Of a DNA stretch of 64,000 nt, positions 33,956 through 45,722 are shown one piece after another. The stretch comes from Neostapfia colusana (Eukaryota > Streptophyta > Magnoliopsida > Poales > Poaceae). A program made the translations under genes and the position numbers. A model generated the notes under the pieces. It did not search any database. It saw only the letters and a list, made by a program, of their open reading frames with translations, and was not told where the DNA came from. Within the stretch, counting starts at the first letter, position 1; each line of letters opens with the position of its first letter. Where the stretch lies: contig JASWHV010000009.1 in assembly GCA_030760725.1 (NCBI GenBank), forward strand, positions 96,894,780 through 96,958,779. Reading direction: 5' to 3'.

Positions 33956-36586
33956 CTATTCAGTTTGCAAAGATCTATTCAAATTTGTACCCTAATTTGT
34001 ATGAAAGTCAATAATAAATTCGTGATAATTCTTCTAAAATTTTCTGTAAAAGAATTATGGAGGGAGTTTGGGTAAGCCAATAATCCCCAAATTTTGCCAG
34101 AACATTCTTTAGGGTATTATTGAACTTGCAGCAAATTTTCAGATCATTTGGAGTTGATTTGGGTAGGATTTTTCAGAGTCTAAGCTGTTGTGTTCAAAAG
34201 TGTCCAGAAACTTTTCAGAAAAAGTTTCTACTTTGTAAAATTCATTCTATGCAATCCTTAGCTCCAAAAATTCTACTTTGTAAAAAGTTTCTACTTGAAA
34301 TTGTAGTTCACATGATTTGGCATGAAAATGCAACTTACTTCAGAATTAATTCCTTTTGCATCACAGCTTAGGAAATTATTCTGGGGGAACTACTCAAGTA
34401 AAATTCCTGAATTTTGGATAACAATACTTTCATATGACCAGGAAATCACATGCAAGGTTTCAGCTCAAGTTGAGTCTTAGATCTTCCTGTCCTTGTTCTC
34501 CATGCTTATGTATGTGAGAAAAGTATAGGGATTATTGGGGGATTTAGTGGGGACACAATTTCCATCCACTTTAGCTGCAATTTGGCAAGATAAGTTCCTT
34601 TGTAGTGTAGGATCTCCTGTAAAAATTTGAGTGTCATTGGAGTATATTTGTTAGGCTAAACTCTGATCCAAAGTTCAGCCTTCATTTGGAATTTTCCAAT
34701 TCTAAACAGAAACTTTTAGCAATTTTGCCCAGTTTCAAAATTTCATTTCTCCCTGTAGGTAGCTCGAAAAATGGTGAAACAAATTTTGTTAGATTTATAG
34801 AGATCTTCTCTAATTAGATCTTCCACTGTTAGCCATGTCAAAACTTCAGATTTGGGATCAAAATTCAGAGAAGCCTTGTACTTGTGGGAATTTTGGAGAC
34901 CACAAGCTTACATAAGAATTTCTCAAATTTTGCTCAGATCATCCTCAGAGAGTCTAGTATCCACTGGAAAAAATCCCAAAGCCAATTAAGAAACCTTAAT
35001 AGCAGTAGCTATGAATAGAAGTTTACTTCTTATAATTCCTTAGCACTTATACACATATTTTGTTGCATATCATATAGTGACCGAAGTTGAGGACACATCG
35101 GAGCCGCTGGAAGTCCTCCCACCCAAAGCTAACTTTCCATATAACTGGCAACCAAGCAAGCCCCGGTTTGCATTTAATTACTTTTTGCAAAGTTTTCATT
35201 TATATCACTTATGTCTAGGATTGAAATGCTTGCATTAGAGTTAAGGTGATTGAAACCCCACTTGCATGACCTTTAAAACCTATTAAGGTTTGGGTAGTTT
35301 ACAACTCAATGAGTAGAGAATGTCATGCTAATGTTATTAGAATCTCGGTAGAAGTCGATTAGTTGGAATCTACTCGCGAGATAAGATTTTATAACACGGG
35401 ATGGAAAGAAGTAGAGAATGGTTTAAGAATGTGAAACTGAGACCCAGCAGGGGGGATAGGATGCAGTGAGCAGAGGTCCCACGTGTGTAGCCCTGTTGGT
35501 GTCGATTGAGGACCGAGCCGTGTGCTCCCTGCTAGAGAAGTTTGAACAGTACTGGATGAATACTGACATATGGGAACCAGGAAACCGATGTAATTTGTTA
35601 ACCTGGGTGCCAAAGCTTACCCAACCGTTTTATAGGAGTAGGTTGAGGGTAGCAAGGTGTTAATCTTCTGGTGGGCACAACACACTCCACGTGGGGACCT
35701 CCTGCCCGTTACGGATGGACCGGTTCAGCATTTTGGGTCTCTTTTGAAAGGATGTTGCATACAATAGAGTAGGAAGGTGTGAAGCACCACACTTCTGAAA
35801 GTGGGTGTATGTGACGTGTTATCCTGGTGTCTATTGATTGCAATCACCGTCCCTCGCGGTTATTTGAGTACCGCTTATTCACTGTGCTGTGACTTAGTAA
35901 AAAGTGAAAGAAGCCAGATAATTATGCTGCATTGAACTATTAATGTCTTGGAACCATGTATGATGTAGATGGAGAGATCATTAAATTTATCTTCCACTTT
36001 GGGCATAACCACATCGGAGGAAAGCGTTTCTTGTTTGATTGTGGACTTCCGATATGAGGGCTGCCTAAGGCACAGTAAACGGCTGCTATAAAACTGAAAA
36101 TAAGGATTAACATGTAGGCGTGTCTTTATTGCAATGTCTTTTTCCTACATTACCAATACCTGCATGTAGAGTTTCATGATTAGGAGTGTCGGTTAAGCCT
36201 TGCTGAGCCATCGTGCTCACGGTTGCAATATTTGAGCTGTGTGCAGGTGATAGTTATGAGGAAGGGTCCGAGGAGGAGGCGATGCCCCCGTCGGGGTACA
36301 CGGCCGAGTTGGATCCCTGCACGCCGCTGTGATAATTGTGTGAGTGCGGATAGTGTGTAGCGTCCCCAGGCTAGAAGGCTGCACTTTTTCTTAGTTAGTA
36401 GAAGAGTTTACTTAAGAATAATACTTCTGCTGTACAATTAAGTGTGTAAAATACTTCCACTGTTTCTATGTAAAATAAAAGTTTGTATTTTGTTCTTAAT
36501 CTTTTCTTGTGTGCTGTTGGGTGCCGCATCACACGGCACCACCCTCTGCGATCCCGGAGTGGGTGAACCACGGGGTGGTCCCCACA
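33956..36586 (+). repeat. LTR fragment C, plus orientation, head-to-head with the LTR of B
   Basis: The 3' end ...GTCCCCACA at 36586 is the exact reverse of the B LTR end. From about 34640 to 36586 it is an inverted homologue of 33930-32007, by eye about 80%. Bases 33956-34560 instead resemble the middle of the A LTR in the same direction (near 20920-21460). No PBS follows at 36587, so it is a solo LTR or 3' LTR remnant with its start deleted. Hairpin at 35356-35376. Confidence 0.82.
35356..35376. repeat. Conserved LTR hairpin, fragment C
   Basis: CGATTAG ... CTACTCG with one mismatch in the arms, followed by CGCGAG; 1210 bases from the LTR end. Confidence 0.65.
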
Positions 36587-37750
36587 CGCTATGCCATAAA
36601 GCCCAAAACTGTTTTGACGGCTTTGTTGAGTAAACCAATACTATGCATGTGAATGTCCAACATTCACCCCATTCATTATGATAGATGATGGTACTTCGCT
36701 TTGGAAAGCCTACCACATAACGATCAAAATAACATAGGTGCAGCTATTGGTAAATGACATCAAATACTCAAGTTTTTATGAGGGAAGTTATTCTATCTTG
36801 ACAAAACATCCACCATATGAAAACATGAAAAGAATAGTAATACGAGAAAGTAAACATCACAGGCATGTGATCATATCACAATGTGAATAGATTGGCCTTT
36901 TAGAATCATAGTGGTCTCCATCGTCATGGTTCCATCATGATCTACATTGCCATGCCTTCCTTCTTGTGGTGATCACCATTGCCACCATGCTTGAATACAT
37001 CTCCATGAACATAAAAGAAGCTACAAATAGCTACCTAATAAATTACATGAGAGATCAAGCATCACAGGTCGACACAGATCGTTATATAATTATGTGACAA
37101 CCTCAACCCGGTTGTGTTAAATTTGCAACACGCAGACTGCACAAATGTTACACATAGATCATCACATCAAGGCCATACCATTCACATCATTCTCTGCAAA
37201 CATGAGTTAAGCGTAGAACAATTTCTATCACGAAATGACTCTATGTATCACTATAGCAGACAGCAAACGGAATTACATAGATCACATCTATGAAATCACA
37301 ATGAAAATCTCATCGAATAAATCAAATCAATCTGAATCCGAGCCGTTCAGAATGCCTCAATTTTCAACGTGGATGGTTTATTCAGGAGAAGATCTCAATA
37401 CATGACCGTGGTATGTTGGCTCAATCTATTAGCTATATACACGATTAGACCCGATAGTGATTCCAACTGGTAGGGACAAGTTGCGCACACAACAGAGAAG
37501 GTGCACGAACTAACCCTTTAGCCATATGATTGCAATCTACTCTAACTAATTCCAAACACTAAAAACCGTGCAATAAAATTCATCATATGAACATGTCTGC
37601 AGTAGATTGCAACCCATGACCATGGTCTGTTGGCTCAATATGTTAGCTATGTACACGATTAGTCCCGATGATGATTTCAGCCGGTAGGGACAGGTTGCAC
37701 ACACAACATAGAAGGAGCACAAACTGACCCTTTAGTCACACAACCACAAT
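36587..37750. other. Unclassified AT-rich stretch with a direct duplication
   Basis: No coding sequence or RNA gene is recognised. Blocks at 37401-37537 and 37615-37750 are diverged direct repeats, 214 bp apart, each beginning CATGACC and containing GTACACGATTAG-type and GGTAGGGACA cores. The second copy ends exactly at the CACTA terminus. The rest holds nothing I can name. Confidence 0.5.
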
Positions 37751-38230
37751 CACTATAGGAAAACAATTTATTTTCGTGTGCCAAATTTAATTTCGTTGGC
37801 CCTCACGAAATTAAACTTATTGTCGTGAGCTGGAGGTTAGCCCACAAAAATAAGCTTTAATTTTGTGGGCTTAGGTCTTGACTCACGAAAATAAGGTTTA
37901 ATTTTGCGGGTTCAGACACAGGCTGACGATAATACACCGAATTTCGTGTGCCTCGGTCTCTGCTCACAAAAATGGCATGTAATTTCGTGGGCTAGGTCAC
38001 TAGCTCACGAAAATAAAGACCTATAATGTCGTGGGTTCTGACAGCTCATGAAAATGGCACGCAATTTTGTGGGCTAGGTCACTGGCTCATGAAAATAGAG
38101 GCCTTAATTCTGTGGGTTCCGACAGCTCATGACAATAGAGGCCTTAATTTCGTGGGTTAGGTCATCAGCTCAGTAAAATAAAGGCCTTAATTTCGTGGGT
38201 TGTGGCAGCTCATGAAAATAAAGGCATTTT
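37751..38230. repeat. CACTA terminal sequence and subterminal inverted repeats
   Basis: After the terminus, units such as AATTTCGTGGGCT and AGCTCACGAAAATAA alternate in both orientations at about 30-60-bp spacing to 38230. In CACTA elements subterminal repeats are the transposase-binding sites. Confidence 0.78.
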
Positions 38231-38320
38231 AGCCTAATAGCTCACGCACCCGACATTCATTAGGTCCAAACTTCTGCCGCCACCCTGCTCGCGATCCAGC
38301 CGCCACGCTGCCCGGCCACC

Positions 38321-38803
38321 GTGCCACCTGGCATAAGCCCGAGCCCGCCGCCACGCCACCCGGCCGAGGCCGCCACGCCGCCCGGCCACCGCGCCACCCT
38401 GCCGGAGCCCGAGCCCACCACCACGCCGCCGTTGCCCACATCGCCCGGCCACCACGCCACCCTTCCGGAGCTCGAGCCCGCCAGCACGCCACCGCTACCC
38501 ACGCCGCCCGGCCGAGGCCTCCACGTCGCTGCTGCACCGGGCCGCCCGGCCGAGGCTGTCGCGCCGCTGCCGCCCGAGAACAACACTGAGCCCCCTCTGC
38601 CTGAGCCCGCGCCGACCGCCGTGCCGTGCTACCTCGGTGTCCAAAGCCACGCCCCCTCGTCGTTGCCGAAGCCGCTGCGCAGCATCGTCTCCGCCCTGGC
38701 CGTCGCCACTGCTGCAAGCCTGCCCCAGCCGCTGCACAGTTCCGCCTCTACCCCGAGCCCACCTCGGCCGCTGCCCTCGAGTGTAGATACGTATGATATG
38801 TAG
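38321..38803 (+). CDS. Proline/alanine-rich open frame inside the CACTA end (doubtful)
   Basis: 160 codons, almost wholly Pro, Ala, Glu and Thr in repeats like TPPLPTPPG. It is GC-rich and low in complexity, and long frames are open on the other strand too, which argues that composition rather than coding keeps it open. It may be an exon remnant or captured fragment. No domain is recognised. Confidence 0.2.
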   Translation: MPPGISPSPPPRHPAEAATPPGHRATLPEPEPTTTPPLPTSPGHHATLPELEPASTPPLPTPPGRGLHVAAAPGRPAEAVAPLPPENNTEPPLPEPAPTAVPCYLGVQSHAPSSLPKPLRSIVSALAVATAASLPQPLHSSASTPSPPRPLPSSVDTYDM

Positions 38804-39489
38804 TAGTTAATCAAAATTTCATGTTTGTTGAATAGAATGCAGCCCGAGCTGATGAACTTTGTTGATGTGAGTTCAGCAACCGTAGGATGGAAGACATTGT
38901 TTTGGTTTTAGCATGGATGACCGTAGTAGTTAATCAAAATTTCATCTTTATTCTGTCGTTTTGGCTAGCCTGATACCAAAGGATGACATTGTTGCCGACT
39001 AAAAAAATAGGTGGTGTACACTAATATATTGACCCATGGTTAATAAAATTGTCACATGACAATTAGGTAGTTAATGTGTCTTTGAGAGAGATTGTTAGTC
39101 CATGGACGATTGAGTGGCATCTAAAGGAAATTGCCTTGAATTTTTCTTGTCGTAGAACTCTTACTTCCCCAACCGTGCCCCGCCGTCATGTCCCACGCAC
39201 TTTCCCAGCCTCCGCGCAGCTCCGCCTCGGCCCCAATCAATGCCCTGTCTAAACTGGGTATGATTTTTGGGTTAGTGATTCGTTTGGTTTGCCCCATCTC
39301 AACAATGTTGTGAAATACTTTTCTTTCTATATTGCCACTAGTTCACATGTGTTGTATGGAACTTGACCACTACATGCATATATATCTAGTCTTCATAAAA
39401 TAAAAATATTCATCATTAAATACTTTTTTCTTGCGATAATCTCAGTTGGAACATGCAGATTTTTTAATTCTTTGTTCTTGCATTGTATA
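38804..39489. other. AT-rich non-coding stretch between the proline-rich frame and LTR D
   Basis: A 22-base block, tagtagttaatcaaaatttc plus two bases, occurs at about 38802 and again near 38927. I see no gene, terminus or PBS. Just left of 39490 there is no TGGTATCAGAGC in either orientation. Confidence 0.45.
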
Positions 39490-40654
39490 TGTGACGGACC
39501 AAAATCCATACAATCCAGGATCAAAGAGGGTGATGCCGCACGATGCGACACCTGATAGCACAGATGATAAGGAAACCAAATATTACATTCAAACTTACTG
39601 AATTTGTACAAAAGTGGTACAAACATTCAGTTTACATCTAATTTACAGAGTTAACTGCAACAGAAATTAATTAGACAACTCACGCCTAACCCTAACTAGC
39701 AAAAGTCGGTTGTCCAGCCCTATGGACAATCCGTATTATCCATATTCTATCTTCATGGCAGCGCGCATGGCTCCCACTCAGCCATTGTTCCCGAAGGAGG
39801 GTAAACCTCCCCGATGAATCCGTACTCCTTCTCAGTGGGGTACTCCTCACCTGCAAACACTCATAGCAGCAACTGTGAGCACGATGGCTCAGCAAGACTT
39901 ATCCGACTCACCTACACATTAAACTCTACATGCAAGTCATACCAAAGGTAGGTTGTCGATTTGCAGCAATGGACATGCCTAAGAGTTCATCCTTAATTCA
40001 CCTTTTAGCCACAATTTAAAGGTTCATAAATCTGAACTTCAGTGAGCAATGGCATACATGCTGCAAAACAATTATATCATAACAACATTTAGATCATCAT
40101 ATTCACATCTCATATTTACTACGTCACAACATAGTGAACAAACGGTACTTATGACCATGAGGGACGGTGAATCGACTCGATATACACCTGCAGGGATACC
40201 CGAATAGCACGTCACGCCCGCCCATCCTCGGAGCTGCAACGGCACACTCAACCAATGTCGTACAGGACAACCTTTCACCCGATAGCCCAAACGTCGAACC
40301 GGCCGCACCTAAACGAGCAGAAGGTTCCCTACACAGAGCATCTCTCTATGCCCGTCAGCGGATTCTGACCTTGCTGCCCTCAACCTACACATATAAATCG
40401 GTGTGTTATGCCTCAATGCCCGGAGGTATAGGTTACATCAGTTTATCGGATCCCATATATCCGATATGCCTTGGGTACATTCAAACTTGTTCAGCAGGGC
40501 CGCACACGGATCGGTCCTCAATCGACACGGGCAGGGATACGCACACAAGACTCCATCTTGCTGCTTTCTAAGCCCCTGCCTAGTCTCATTTTTCTTACTA
40601 GATATATCTCACTTCTTGAACCAATCCCGTATGAGGTTAACCCTATACTCGCGA
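39490..40654 (-). repeat. LTR fragment D
   Basis: It starts TGTGACGGACC on the plus strand, followed by the module shared with B and C: the GTGATGCCGCACGATGCGACACC block, the ctcagcaagacttatccgac block, the gagggacggtga block and the ggtcctcaatcgacac block. It is cut off at ACTCGCGA, within the conserved hairpin, by insertion of E at 40655. No PBS adjoins its terminus, so it is a solo or 3' LTR. The other part would lie beyond E, outside the window. Confidence 0.8.
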
Positions 40655-42841
40655 TGTGACACCCGGTTCCAAAAATAGAACCAAGTGAATGCATATGTGT
40701 GCCCAGGATGTTCATCACACATACACATGTAATCCACAAACTGAATTCACAATATAACCACGAATAAATAGTGTTTAAGTACTTTATTACAATGACTCAA
40801 TGTCTCACTCATGAATATCTAACTTATTATTGCAGCGGAAGACTATAAACGACAGCGGAAAATGGCTAAGACAGCAAGCTCCAACTTCAACTCCACGGGC
40901 ATGTTGACGGTAGTGCACACGCCTAGTGCTTCACATGTTCCTCGAAATATTCTTCTCTTGTAGCTGATGTATATGTGGTAATGCAAGGGTGAGTACATGT
41001 CGTACTCAGCAAGTGCTGGAAAAGTATGACATGTAGCTTACAACAAGGTAGGCAATAAAAAGGCTCATTGCAGCAAGCAAATTTTATTTCATAAACATGG
41101 TAAAAAGAGCAAATATCTCTAGGTGAGTTTAATCCCATCATAACCAAATTATTCATAAACATTCCTTCATCATAATTCACCATATATCAAATCTCAACCA
41201 GCCAATAATCTTTCTCAAATTCATCTCATACTCATAATGATTCATAACCATCTCTTTTCCATATAACCGAAACCAAACTCATTGTTATGACTCAAAACAG
41301 TCCAAAATCAGTCCCAATGACCATACCCAAACAACCATACCATGTTTTGCCTCTAATTATGGAAGTTGGCCAGGTGCTTGTGACCGGAAGCACGGCTATC
41401 ATGATAGTTTTACACTCTATAGAGGTGGCACCACTTTATCCACAAGTTTGTGATTTCGTCACCCATCGGCGACTGCGGAACTTCCATTATACCAGTACAC
41501 AACCGTCGGTATATGGCCAAGATATCACAAAATAGCCTTTACAAAGGGGCTACTAGATGTACGTACCAACTGAGGTTTCACCGGCAGGCTCGAATCACCA
41601 TTCTCCCACCCACGGGCCCCCACTTGTGTCATGCAGTTCCCAGGGCAGTCCTCCTCGACTCCCATTCCCCACGCCATCCATGGTCCATAACAAGCTAGCA
41701 ACACACCTAATTAATCAGCTAAGCCGCACCCATACTTGGCCTTGTGGTGGCACTGTTTTCCTGGCATATTCTCGCATGAACCGGTCCTTAGATCTACGGC
41801 AAGTAAACCACCATCTCATCCAGCAACATCCACGAACCAATCTTGCCTAGATCTCCGTGATTCCATGCCCATCATCATCATCAAGTTTTCATCGTCATTA
41901 TTCATATGAGTGCAGTAGCTAAACATGTTTTAATTCAGCTTCCCATATCCCGTAGATTTAAATGAAGCAAAAAGGAAAAATGACCATACCCGACTCATCA
42001 ACTTCCCCGGTGACAAGGATGGTTAACAAAACTTGTAAACTCCTATAAAAGGGTGTCCTATCAAGTTGACTCAAGCATACGAGTTTTCGCAAACAAAACA
42101 GTTTCAAAATATAGGATCAATATGGTCAAGGCGCACTTGCCTTGCTCCCGTGGTCCGTGTGGCTCAAGCGTCTTGAAGTCTTGGTGCTGTAGTTCTTTGT
42201 AGATGGCCTCTTGAGCTTGTCATTCTACCAAGACCATGCACATACAAAATTTACAGCAATCAATCATCATGTACAAACTTTACTCAAGATGTAATGGGGT
42301 AGATGAATGCAAATCCTATGGTGCAGTTTTATAAAACCAGTTTGTATGTGTTCTTGCATGTTTTAATGGGCTTTCATGGGGTTTTATGATGAACAAGGTG
42401 TAGGGATCAAGTGTGTACGTGGTGATGATCTTGACTCAAGATCTAGATCAACTCAACCATCAAAATCGATCAAAACAAGATTTGTCCACACGCAAAAGTT
42501 TCTGCTCGAAGGGGGCGAAGAAAGCGGATGCGCAGAAACAGCGGCGACGTCGTAAGATGGGTAATGAAGACCTACCTCACTTCCTTCTTGTGACAGGGCC
42601 TTTCTCCTAGCAACGGCAGTAGTGGGGGATTTTTCTATGGAATATTAGGGTAGGACAGATCGTCGGACTTCTTTTCCGGCGACGGCGAGGCGTGACGGGA
42701 CTCGTCAGCAGCCAAATTCCAGCAAGGAGGGAACTTGGCGACTTGGCAGCAAGGAAGGGGGATTGGAAGCAGGGAGGGGGGACAACCAAAATAGAGAGGG
42801 GTGCGGCCAGGGAGTGGGGGTTATATTTATAAGGGGGGAAA

Positions 42842-43080
42842 AGAGTCCTAGGGGTGGAAACAAAGAGTCCTAAAAGTATGGGACTCAACTAAAGAATCCT
42901 AGGGGTGGAAACAAAGAGTCCTAGAGGTAGGGGACTCAACCAAAGAGTCCCAGGGGTGGGGGACAAAGAGTCCTAGAGGTGGGGGACTTTACCAAAAAGT
43001 CTTAAAGGTGGGGGACTTAACCAAAGAGTCCTAGAGGTGGGGGACTTCACCAAAGAGTCCTAGAGGTGGGGGACTAGGGT
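42842..43080. repeat. Minisatellite, about 29-bp units, in the U3 of E
   Basis: About nine copies of a unit like AAAGAGTCCTAGAGGTGGGGGACT, with start spacings of 22-23 or 28-30 bases. The plus strand is rich in runs of four or five G. Confidence 0.8.
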
Positions 43081-43119
43081 TCCCCCCTCAAGAGCTGCGG
43101 CCAAGGGGTCTCCCCCCTA

Positions 43120-43510
43120 ATTTGGTATGGACAATTTGGGGGAAAATTCCCTCCAAATGTGGGGGAAATTCCCCCCTGGGGAATTTTGGAGAATTTGGGG
43201 AAAATCAGGAAAAATTGGGAAGAATTTGGGAATTTTTGGGAAGGGTGAAATTTGGGGAACTTGGGGAAAACTTGAGGAAATTTGGGAATGGCTCATTTCA
43301 GCTATCTTATTTCCATTTCTCTCCATTTCTATGTCCCTTTCTCCATTCTATATTCCCTCTATATTTCTATGTCCCTTTCTCCATTTCTATATTCCCTTCT
43401 CCATTTCTATGGTTCTTTCTCCATTTCTATTTCTTTCTCCATTTCCGTGCTTCTTTCTCCATTTCTATGATTCTTTCTTCATTTCTAGGGTTCTTTCTCC
43501 ATTTCTACTT
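43120..43510. repeat. Purine-biased then pyrimidine-biased simple repeats in the U3 of E
   Basis: 43120-43290 is built from GGGGAAATTT/TTTGGGGAA-type words, and 43310-43510 from about 20-bp CTTTCTCCATTTCTATG words. Open frames across it are repetitive artefacts. Confidence 0.75.
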
Positions 43511-43514
43511 ATTT

Positions 43515-44912
43515 TCAAATGCTTCTTTGCATGAAAAATGTATGCAATGTATGGTAATGAATTTGAGGTGTTACAAACCTACCCCCCTTAAAATGAATCT
43601 TGCCCTCGAGATTCGATAGAGTGGAGGAAAGATGGGGGAATTCTGCCTTGAGATCTTCCTCACGCTCCAATGTAGTTTCGGCTTCCGTGTGATGGATCCA
43701 TTGTACCTTGCACCAATGGATTACTTTATTCCTCGTGACCCTTTCCTTCACGTCCAAGATTTTGATGGGGTGTTCCGCGTAGGTCAGATCCTCTTGAAGC
43801 TCTAGCTCATCCATCTGTACTTGTTCTTCCGGTACTCTTAAGCACTTCTTGAGTTGTGATACGTGAAACACGGCGTGCATGTCGGAGAGGTGCGTTGGCA
43901 GCTCCAGCTGATAGGCTACCTCTCCTCGCTTGCCCAAAATCTTAAATGGCCCGATGTAGGGAGGTGCTAACTTGACTTTGACGTTGAACCGTCGTTGGCC
44001 TCGGATAGGCGATACCTTAAGATACACGAAGTCTCCCACTTCGAAGGTCAATCTTCTTCACCTATTATCCGCATAACCCTTTTGTCTTGACTGAGCAGCC
44101 TTCAAGTTTTCACGTATCGTTTGGACTTGCTTGTCGGCATCTTGCAGCACTTCGGGTCCAAATACTTGGCTTTCTCCGGTCTCATACCAGAACAGTGGTG
44201 TTCTACACTGTCTACCATACAATGCTTCAAAAGGTGACATATTCAAGCTGGATTGGTAGCTGTTGTTGTATGAGAATTCAGCATATGGCAAGCTCTTATC
44301 CCAACTAGACCCATGCTTCAACGCGCAAGCTCTTAACATGTCTTCCAAAATCTGATTTGTTCTCTCAGTTTGCCTGTCAGTTTGCGGGTGATATGCAGAG
44401 CTGAAATTCAACCGTGTACCCATGGCTTCATGCAACTTCTTCCAGAACCTAGAGGTAAATTGAGAATCTTAATCTGAATCTATCCTCTTCAGAACTCCAT
44501 GGTGACACACGATTTGCTCCATATACAGCTTGGCTAGTTGGGCGACGGTGTACTTGGTTCTAACAGGAAGGAAGTGGGCTGTTTTCGTCAATTGGTCCAC
44601 GATAACCCAAATAGAGTCGTAACCCAACTGAGTACATGGCAATCCGATTATGAAATCCATGCTGATGTTTCCCCACTTCCACTCGGATACTTTCAATGGC
44701 TGCAACAATCCAGCGGGTCTTTGATGTTTGGCCTTCACTCGTTGCCACGTGTCACATAGGGCAACATATTCAGCAATGTCCCTTTTCATACCATCCCACC
44801 AAAAGCAAGTTTTCAGGTCCTTGTACATCTTTGTACAGCTGGGGTGTATGGAATAAGGCGAGTCATGTGCCTCCTTTAGTATTGTGTCGCGGATGTGCTT
44901 CACATTAGGCAC
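43515..44912 (-). pseudogene. Integrase and chromodomain of element E
   Basis: One frame broken by stops near 44467 and 44056. The zinc region (SPYSIHPSC ... CDTWQRVK) has lost its last Cys to Trp. The core keeps D in MDFIIGLP and E in QTDRQTERTNQ; the middle D lies at the stop near 44467. The C-terminal fold (LAPPYIGPFKI, VFHVSQLKKCL) and a degraded chromodomain (IKILDVKE ... CKVQW ... EAETTLERE) follow. The frame extends slightly into the LTR. Confidence 0.86.
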
Positions 44913-44996
44913 ACAAATCCTTTTCCCTAACCAAAGCGTGCCTTACTCGTCTTCCTTGAAATCCTTTTCTATGCCTTGTCGGATTCTTTCCTTGAT

Positions 44997-45680
44997 TTAC
45001 TCATCCGTTGCTTGGCCATATCGTATCTCTTGTTCCAGCGTTGAGTTCAGTTCTATCACCTCCATCTCGTTCAAGAACCCGAGATGTAACCGTTCAAACT
45101 CCTTACGCAGCTCGGGTGGCAGCTCCCGAACCGTGAGTTGGTGACATGCTCCCTTTCGACTCAACGCATCAGCTACTACATTGCCCTTTCCGCGGTGATA
45201 GTTGATTCCAACATCATAATCCTTGATGAGTTCCAACCATCAATGTTGCCTCAAATTCAGATCCGTTTGCGTGAATATATACTTGAGGCTCTTATGATCC
45301 ATGTAGATCTCACATCGGTGACCAAGGATGTAATGCCTCCAAATCTTCAAGGCATGTACCACGGCTGCAAGTTCCAAGTCATGTGTGGGGTAATTCAGCT
45401 CATGTTTCTTTAATTGCCTCGATGCATAGGCAACCACTTGTCCTCCTTGCATAAGCACACATCCAAGCCCTTGTCTTGATGCGTCACAATATATATCGAA
45501 GCTCTTGCTCACGTCCGGCAATATCAAAACCGGCATTGTGGTTAATCTCTTCTTTAGCTCCTCAAAGCTTGCTTGACACACTGGTGTCCACTGAAATATT
45601 TTCCCCTTCATCAACAATTCCATCATAGGCTTCGCTATTTTGCAGAAATCTTTGATGAACTGGCAGTAGTATCCAGCCAT
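44997..45680 (-). pseudogene. RNase H of element E
   Basis: Same frame as the integrase with a stop at 45237-45239. Motifs: MAGYYCQFIKDF (connection), SFDIYCDASRQGLGC, MDHKSLKYIF and VADALSRK. The catalytic residues seen are present; the chain is broken by stops at both ends. Confidence 0.85.
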
Positions 45681-45722
45681 CCCAAGGAAACTCCGAATAT
45701 CCCTCGCATTCTGCGGTTGGTT

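Larger units (their letters stand above)
37751..39489. mobile_element. CACTA (En/Spm-type) transposon, one end visible
   Basis: CACTATAGGAAAACAA at 37751 is the standard terminal sequence of grass CACTA elements and is followed by dense subterminal repeats and a GC-rich stretch, the usual order at such ends. No transposase motif is visible, and no opposite terminus (..TTTTCCTATAGTG) was found before LTR fragment D at 39490. The element is truncated, internally deleted, or continues in the part interrupted by D. The right boundary given is therefore only a limit. Confidence 0.7.
40655..43575 (-). repeat. Left (3') LTR of element E
   Basis: 2921 bp. On the plus strand it starts TGTGACACCCGG and ends GAGGTGTTACA. 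The first 1.66 kb match the right LTR pieces 48285-48653 and 61730-63011. In element orientation the 43575 end is the U3 start and is made of purine/pyrimidine-biased minisatellites. The PPT (AAGGGGGGTAGG on the minus strand) abuts it. Confidence 0.9.

Noticed and set aside
33956..36586. C as the 5' LTR of a plus-strand element to the right
   Set aside because: No primer binding site follows 36586 and no gag or pol lies to the right in plus orientation.
40167..40678. Plus-strand frames of 60-134 codons in LTR D
   Set aside because: They lie in the conserved LTR module; homologous positions in B and F do not keep the frame.
43122..43619. 165-codon and 135-codon plus-strand frames
   Set aside because: Repetitive GENxEKxG and SISMSLSPF patterns come directly from the minisatellites of the E LTR.
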